Source: Paraburkholderia aspalathi
GTDB taxonomy: Bacteria > Pseudomonadota > Gammaproteobacteria > Burkholderiales > Burkholderiaceae
Direction of reading: 5' to 3'
Assembly: GCF_900116445.1 (NCBI RefSeq)
Contig: NZ_FPBH01000011.1
Location: 174,330-238,329 of the forward strand
DNA length: 64,000 bases
Shown: piece after piece, positions 61,718-64,000 of the stretch
Position numbering within the stretch: position 1 is the first letter of the stretch
How the letters are laid out: each line of letters opens with the position of its first letter
Translations under genes and position numbers: made by a program
Notes under the pieces: model-generated
The model's input: only the letters and a program-made list of their open reading frames with translations
Database searches by the model: none
Told to the model about the DNA's origin: nothing

Positions 61718-62005
61718 ATGAAATGCGGGTACCGTGGATGGATCATCGACGCGGCTCCGGATTTCTCCCTTGGGAAATTCTTCGCACACGCGCGACTGGT
61801 CCGTGTTTCGAGTGACGACGACGTTGATGGCGAGATGCACATCGAGCGTGATCTTTCCTACTTCGACACCGAGGACGAGGCGATCGAGGTTGCCCAACAA
61901 TGGGCGTTTGCATGGATCTGCGAGCGCGAAGGCAACGTCGAAAGTACGCAGGCTGGCACGCCCACGTCCCGGAGCCGCATTCCAGCCGAGTCTCGATCGG
62001 CATGA
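61718..62005 (+). CDS. Small protein with a CV_2116-like core
   Basis: 95 residues from an ATG well spaced after GGAGG. The pattern GYRGWIIDAAPD, LSYFDTEDEAIEVAQQWAFA and WICEREG mirrors YKGYEVAPA, LDYFFDEEHALAYAFRW and WIDSRQ in the protein at 17847-18062. The last 25 residues are polar and low complexity. Function unknown. Confidence 0.65.
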   Translation: MKCGYRGWIIDAAPDFSLGKFFAHARLVRVSSDDDVDGEMHIERDLSYFDTEDEAIEVAQQWAFAWICEREGNVESTQAGTPTSRSRIPAESRSA

Positions 62006-62198
62006 GATGCTGGATGCGCGGCCCCTGTCGTTTTTTTGCGACCGCTTCGCCATCCAGAGATGGCACCAGGCACGTCCAGCAAGCCTTGGCGGGGAGACAG
62101 AAATCATCACACAAGACACCCGATTTGCATCCGCTGCGAGCCTCGATACCCTAAGAAAGCATGTCAGCGTTCCCAACGTTCGGCGTGTGTGTTTGTTC

Positions 62199-62226
62199 GC
62201 CGCAGCATTGCCTGCGGCATTTTTTT
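62199..62226 (+). terminator. Rho-independent terminator
   Basis: GCCGCAG, loop CATTGC, CTGCGGC, then A and seven T residues. It is about 195 bases after the small gene ending at 62005. An upstream CGGCG at 62181-62185 could pair with CGCCG, competing with the stem. Confidence 0.72.
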
Positions 62227-62367
62227 AGCATTGCCCACGCATCGGCCACTGTCTCAGGTCACGGGGTAGCACTTCTTAAGCTTCCCTTCAGCCCCCCGGC
62301 GTAAATTAATTCCACACTAACGTTCGCCGCTCACTGCGACTCAGTCCAGCTGTACGCCCGGCAGTGC

Positions 62368-62381
62368 ATGTACGCGTACAT
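62368..62381. promoter_or_regulatory. 14-bp perfect palindrome ATGTACGCGTACAT
   Basis: Ends 19 bases before the ATG at 62401, in the leader of the small gene. Size and position suggest a repressor-binding site. The palindrome itself contains an ATG in frame with the gene. Confidence 0.45.
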
Positions 62382-62400
62382 AAAAAGATTGGGGGACCTC

Positions 62401-62670
62401 ATGCCACAAGGAAATACAGGTGGTGCCACTCTGGTGGATGCTCGCGCAGCTTACGTGCTTGAACTGGCACGAGGCTGTTCATACATCAGCAGCACTTTGA
62501 GTCCGGAAACGCGGGACAGCGCTATCGCTGAGGTTCTCGGTGAATTTCGCGAACTGTACGGCGAACAGGAAGGAACACTCTTTCAGAAACTGCTTGCTGA
62601 GGATCTGCTGCGTCGAGGCAGACCTAACGCCGCCGCGGCAGTTCTCGCCTTCAAATTCATCAGCCCGTGA
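62401..62670 (+). CDS. Hypothetical helical protein
   Basis: 89 residues from ATG 62401, placed after GGGGGACCTC. An upstream in-frame ATG (62368) lacks a Shine-Dalgarno. The predicted helices (ARAAYVLELARGCSYISS, RDSAIAEVLGEFRELYGEQE) suggest a small all-alpha cytoplasmic protein. It ends 5 bases before copy 2 of the 56-bp repeat. No family recognised. Confidence 0.5.
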   Translation: MPQGNTGGATLVDARAAYVLELARGCSYISSTLSPETRDSAIAEVLGEFRELYGEQEGTLFQKLLAEDLLRRGRPNAAAAVLAFKFISP

Positions 62671-62675
62671 GGCAG

Positions 62676-62731
62676 GCGCAAGTTACGTGAACTGTTCGGG
62701 CACGCGCCTTGAAGCGCCACCGCGGGCAGCA
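62676..62731 (+). repeat. 56-bp direct repeat, copy 2
   Basis: Carries the last codons of a DUF3175-type gene (KLRELFGHAP then stop) without the rest of the gene. Same orientation as copy 1 at 57738-57793. Confidence 0.9.
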
Positions 62732-63076
62732 TGACAATCGTCAGCAACGCGGCCGTCGTCGCCACGGCCCACGTTTCGGTCTCGATCCAATACCCGTTTC
62801 ACTCGACGTATGACAGGCATAGTTGTTGCACAAAGGAACAAACCGAGTGAACGGCAAGCGCACGATCGTTGAAGGCCAGACACCGCGGGCGCGGACAAAT
62901 GCGAAGCGTGCGCTGGTCCGGTGAAGTTCTGATTCTACGAATCCTTGTAATTGTTACTGCCAGCAATGAACCACACTCCAGTCTCACGACATCGTCCGGC
63001 ACTCATCGTCGTGCCCGGCGTCGTCCGCGATTTAGTCCAATTGAATCTTTCCAGAGCCGATCCAGGGAGCACGGCA
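62732..63076. other. Gene-free stretch before the secreted protein gene
   Basis: No gene, palindrome or terminator is supported. It probably contains the promoter for 63077-63658. Confidence 0.4.
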
Positions 63077-63658
63077 ATGAAGATCCAGTATTTCCTTGTG
63101 GCGGCCGCCGTCGCCATGACGACCTGCCCGGTATTTGCCCAGCCACAGACATCTGTGGAGATCAGAGAAGGCGCAGACAGGAGCACCGTAACAGGAACTG
63201 CAACGGTAATTGCCACGGTCGTCGCCATTGATCCTGCTACCCGGACCGTCACGCTCAAAGACAGGAACGGCCGCGTCGAAGAACTTGAGGCCGGCGCGGA
63301 AGTGCACAACTTTGATCAGCTCAAGGTTGGCGATGTGGTCACCACCGAGTACCGGGAGGCGAGGTCTCTGAGTCTCACGAAAACGAACGGCCCACGGTCT
63401 GCCAGCGAGCGGCAGATCTCACAGCCGGCCGCGTCCGGGACCAAACCGGGCGGCACAATCAGTCGTGAGGTGACGGTAGTGGGCGATGTCGTTGCCGTCG
63501 ATGCAAAGGGGGACCACGTCACAATAAAGGGGCCGCAGGGCACGGTGGATGTGTTGGTGGACCCGGAGCAGTTGAAGAACATTCGCAAGGGTGATCAGGT
63601 TAAGATTGTGCACACTGAAGCGGTTGCGATATCCGTCACACCCGGAACGAGCAAGTAG
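63077..63658 (+). CDS. Secreted protein with repeated beta domains, hypothetical
   Basis: 193 residues with a Sec signal (YFLVAAAVAMTTCPVFAQ). Two similar beta-rich modules are visible: VIATVVAIDPATRTVTLKDR with VEELEAGAEVHNFDQLKVGD, and VVGDVVAVDAKGDHVTIKGP with VDVLVDPEQLKNIRKGDQV. This looks like an internal duplication of an OB-like fold. ATG 63077 follows AGGGAGCACGGCA. Periplasmic; function unknown. Confidence 0.72.
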   Translation: MKIQYFLVAAAVAMTTCPVFAQPQTSVEIREGADRSTVTGTATVIATVVAIDPATRTVTLKDRNGRVEELEAGAEVHNFDQLKVGDVVTTEYREARSLSLTKTNGPRSASERQISQPAASGTKPGGTISREVTVVGDVVAVDAKGDHVTIKGPQGTVDVLVDPEQLKNIRKGDQVKIVHTEAVAISVTPGTSK

Positions 63659-63836
63659 TCATCGGGAGAGTTCACGTACCGCGTTTTGCCGGTACCTGTT
63701 GAACACCTCACTCTTTTCGGCAAACCTCCTCCGTACAACTGTCGACTCCTTGCCCCACCGCCCCACGTCGTAGATGAGCACCCGTAGCGCCGAACGTTCG
63801 CGCGTTCATCGCGAACCAGTTCGGCGCCGAGCCATC

Positions 63837-64000
63837 TTACTGGGCCCGAACTTCGATGGAGACCCGCCGGTCCGGTTGCAGGCAAGCGATGACTGCCCTG
63901 CTCCCGCCGTCCGGACATTGGGTTGTTGAATCACGGGACCCCACTCCCGTCGCATGAATCACCTCACCGTCAAGCCCATGATTGATCATGTATTCCCTTA
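63837..64000 (-). CDS. OmpA-family protein C-terminus (partial, 5' end off window)
   Basis: The last 53 residues read EYMINHGLDGEVIHATGVGS, then TTQCPDGGSRAVIACLQPDR and RVSIEVRAQ with a TAA stop. This matches the C-terminal OmpA peptidoglycan-binding domain of Burkholderia outer-membrane proteins, including the two cysteines around the variable loop and the QPDRRVxxEV end. It converges with the secreted-protein gene. Confidence 0.8.
   Translation of the reverse strand, partial: REYMINHGLDGEVIHATGVGSRDSTTQCPDGGSRAVIACLQPDRRVSIEVRAQ

Overview
The window is high-GC DNA with the gene repertoire of a soil or plant-associated betaproteobacterium, most likely Paraburkholderia or Burkholderia. This rests on an H-NS-like short protein, CV_2116-like small proteins, a hybrid kinase, a furoate (hmf) cluster and a non-phosphorylated L-rhamnose pathway. 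No rRNA, tRNA, CRISPR array or complete insertion sequence was seen.

Region 1 (1-11.2 kb) is an L-rhamnose catabolic locus. One minus-strand operon encodes a mutarotase, a probable rhamnonolactonase and a complete sugar ABC transporter (ATPase, two permeases, and a binding protein cut by the window edge). A LysR regulator is divergent from it. A second minus-strand operon encodes a 4-dehydrogenase-like SDR, an MFS carrier, L-rhamnonate dehydratase and L-rhamnose 1-dehydrogenase. The terminal hydrolase or aldolase is not in the window.

Region 2 (11.3-22.9 kb) is a mixed stretch: an MFS efflux pump, small secreted and membrane proteins, an H-NS-like protein, an ArsC-like phosphatase, a DnaJ-domain protein, a candidate ~67-nt sRNA with a strong terminator, an FMN reductase, an amidase, CDP-diacylglycerol pyrophosphatase and two desaturase/hydroxylase membrane enzymes. 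A truncated phage-type integrase ends at a 20-bp perfect palindrome.

Region 3 (22.9-37.9 kb) is a furfural/HMF/2-furoate degradation cluster: MFS carrier, HmfH (GMC oxidase), HmfE, HmfD, HmfC, HmfB, HmfA, HmfG (UbiX), HmfF (UbiD), then a divergent LysR gene and an aldehyde dehydrogenase. HmfB is split into two reading frames exactly at its domain boundary, and HmfA carries a C-terminal CoxG/SRPBCC domain. An EAL-domain relic follows.

Region 4 (38-43.3 kb) holds a UvrA2-like ATPase, an AraC regulator, a decayed ORF, an MgtC-family membrane protein and a secreted PRC-barrel protein.

Region 5 (43.6-51.9 kb) is a stress-tolerance module resembling the transmissible locus of stress tolerance (TLST/LHR) found in other Proteobacteria: HdeD, an Hsp20 relic, a ClpG/ClpK-type disaggregase with an N-terminal zinc finger, a UBP zinc finger protein, a thioredoxin-reductase-like flavoprotein without CxxC, a PsiE family protein, a DUF1269 protein and a triple-BON protein.

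Region 6 (52.4-64 kb) is a signalling region: a TonB-dependent receptor, a YfiR protein and a diguanylate cyclase form one overlapping operon. The cyclase is separated from a fully conserved EAL domain by a single in-frame amber codon. Downstream are a GGDEF relic, a receiver protein, a PPP-family phosphatase, a GAF-histidine kinase-receiver hybrid and small proteins. A 56-bp near-identical direct repeat brackets about 4.9 kb of this region. The window ends in the C-terminus of an OmpA-family protein on the minus strand.
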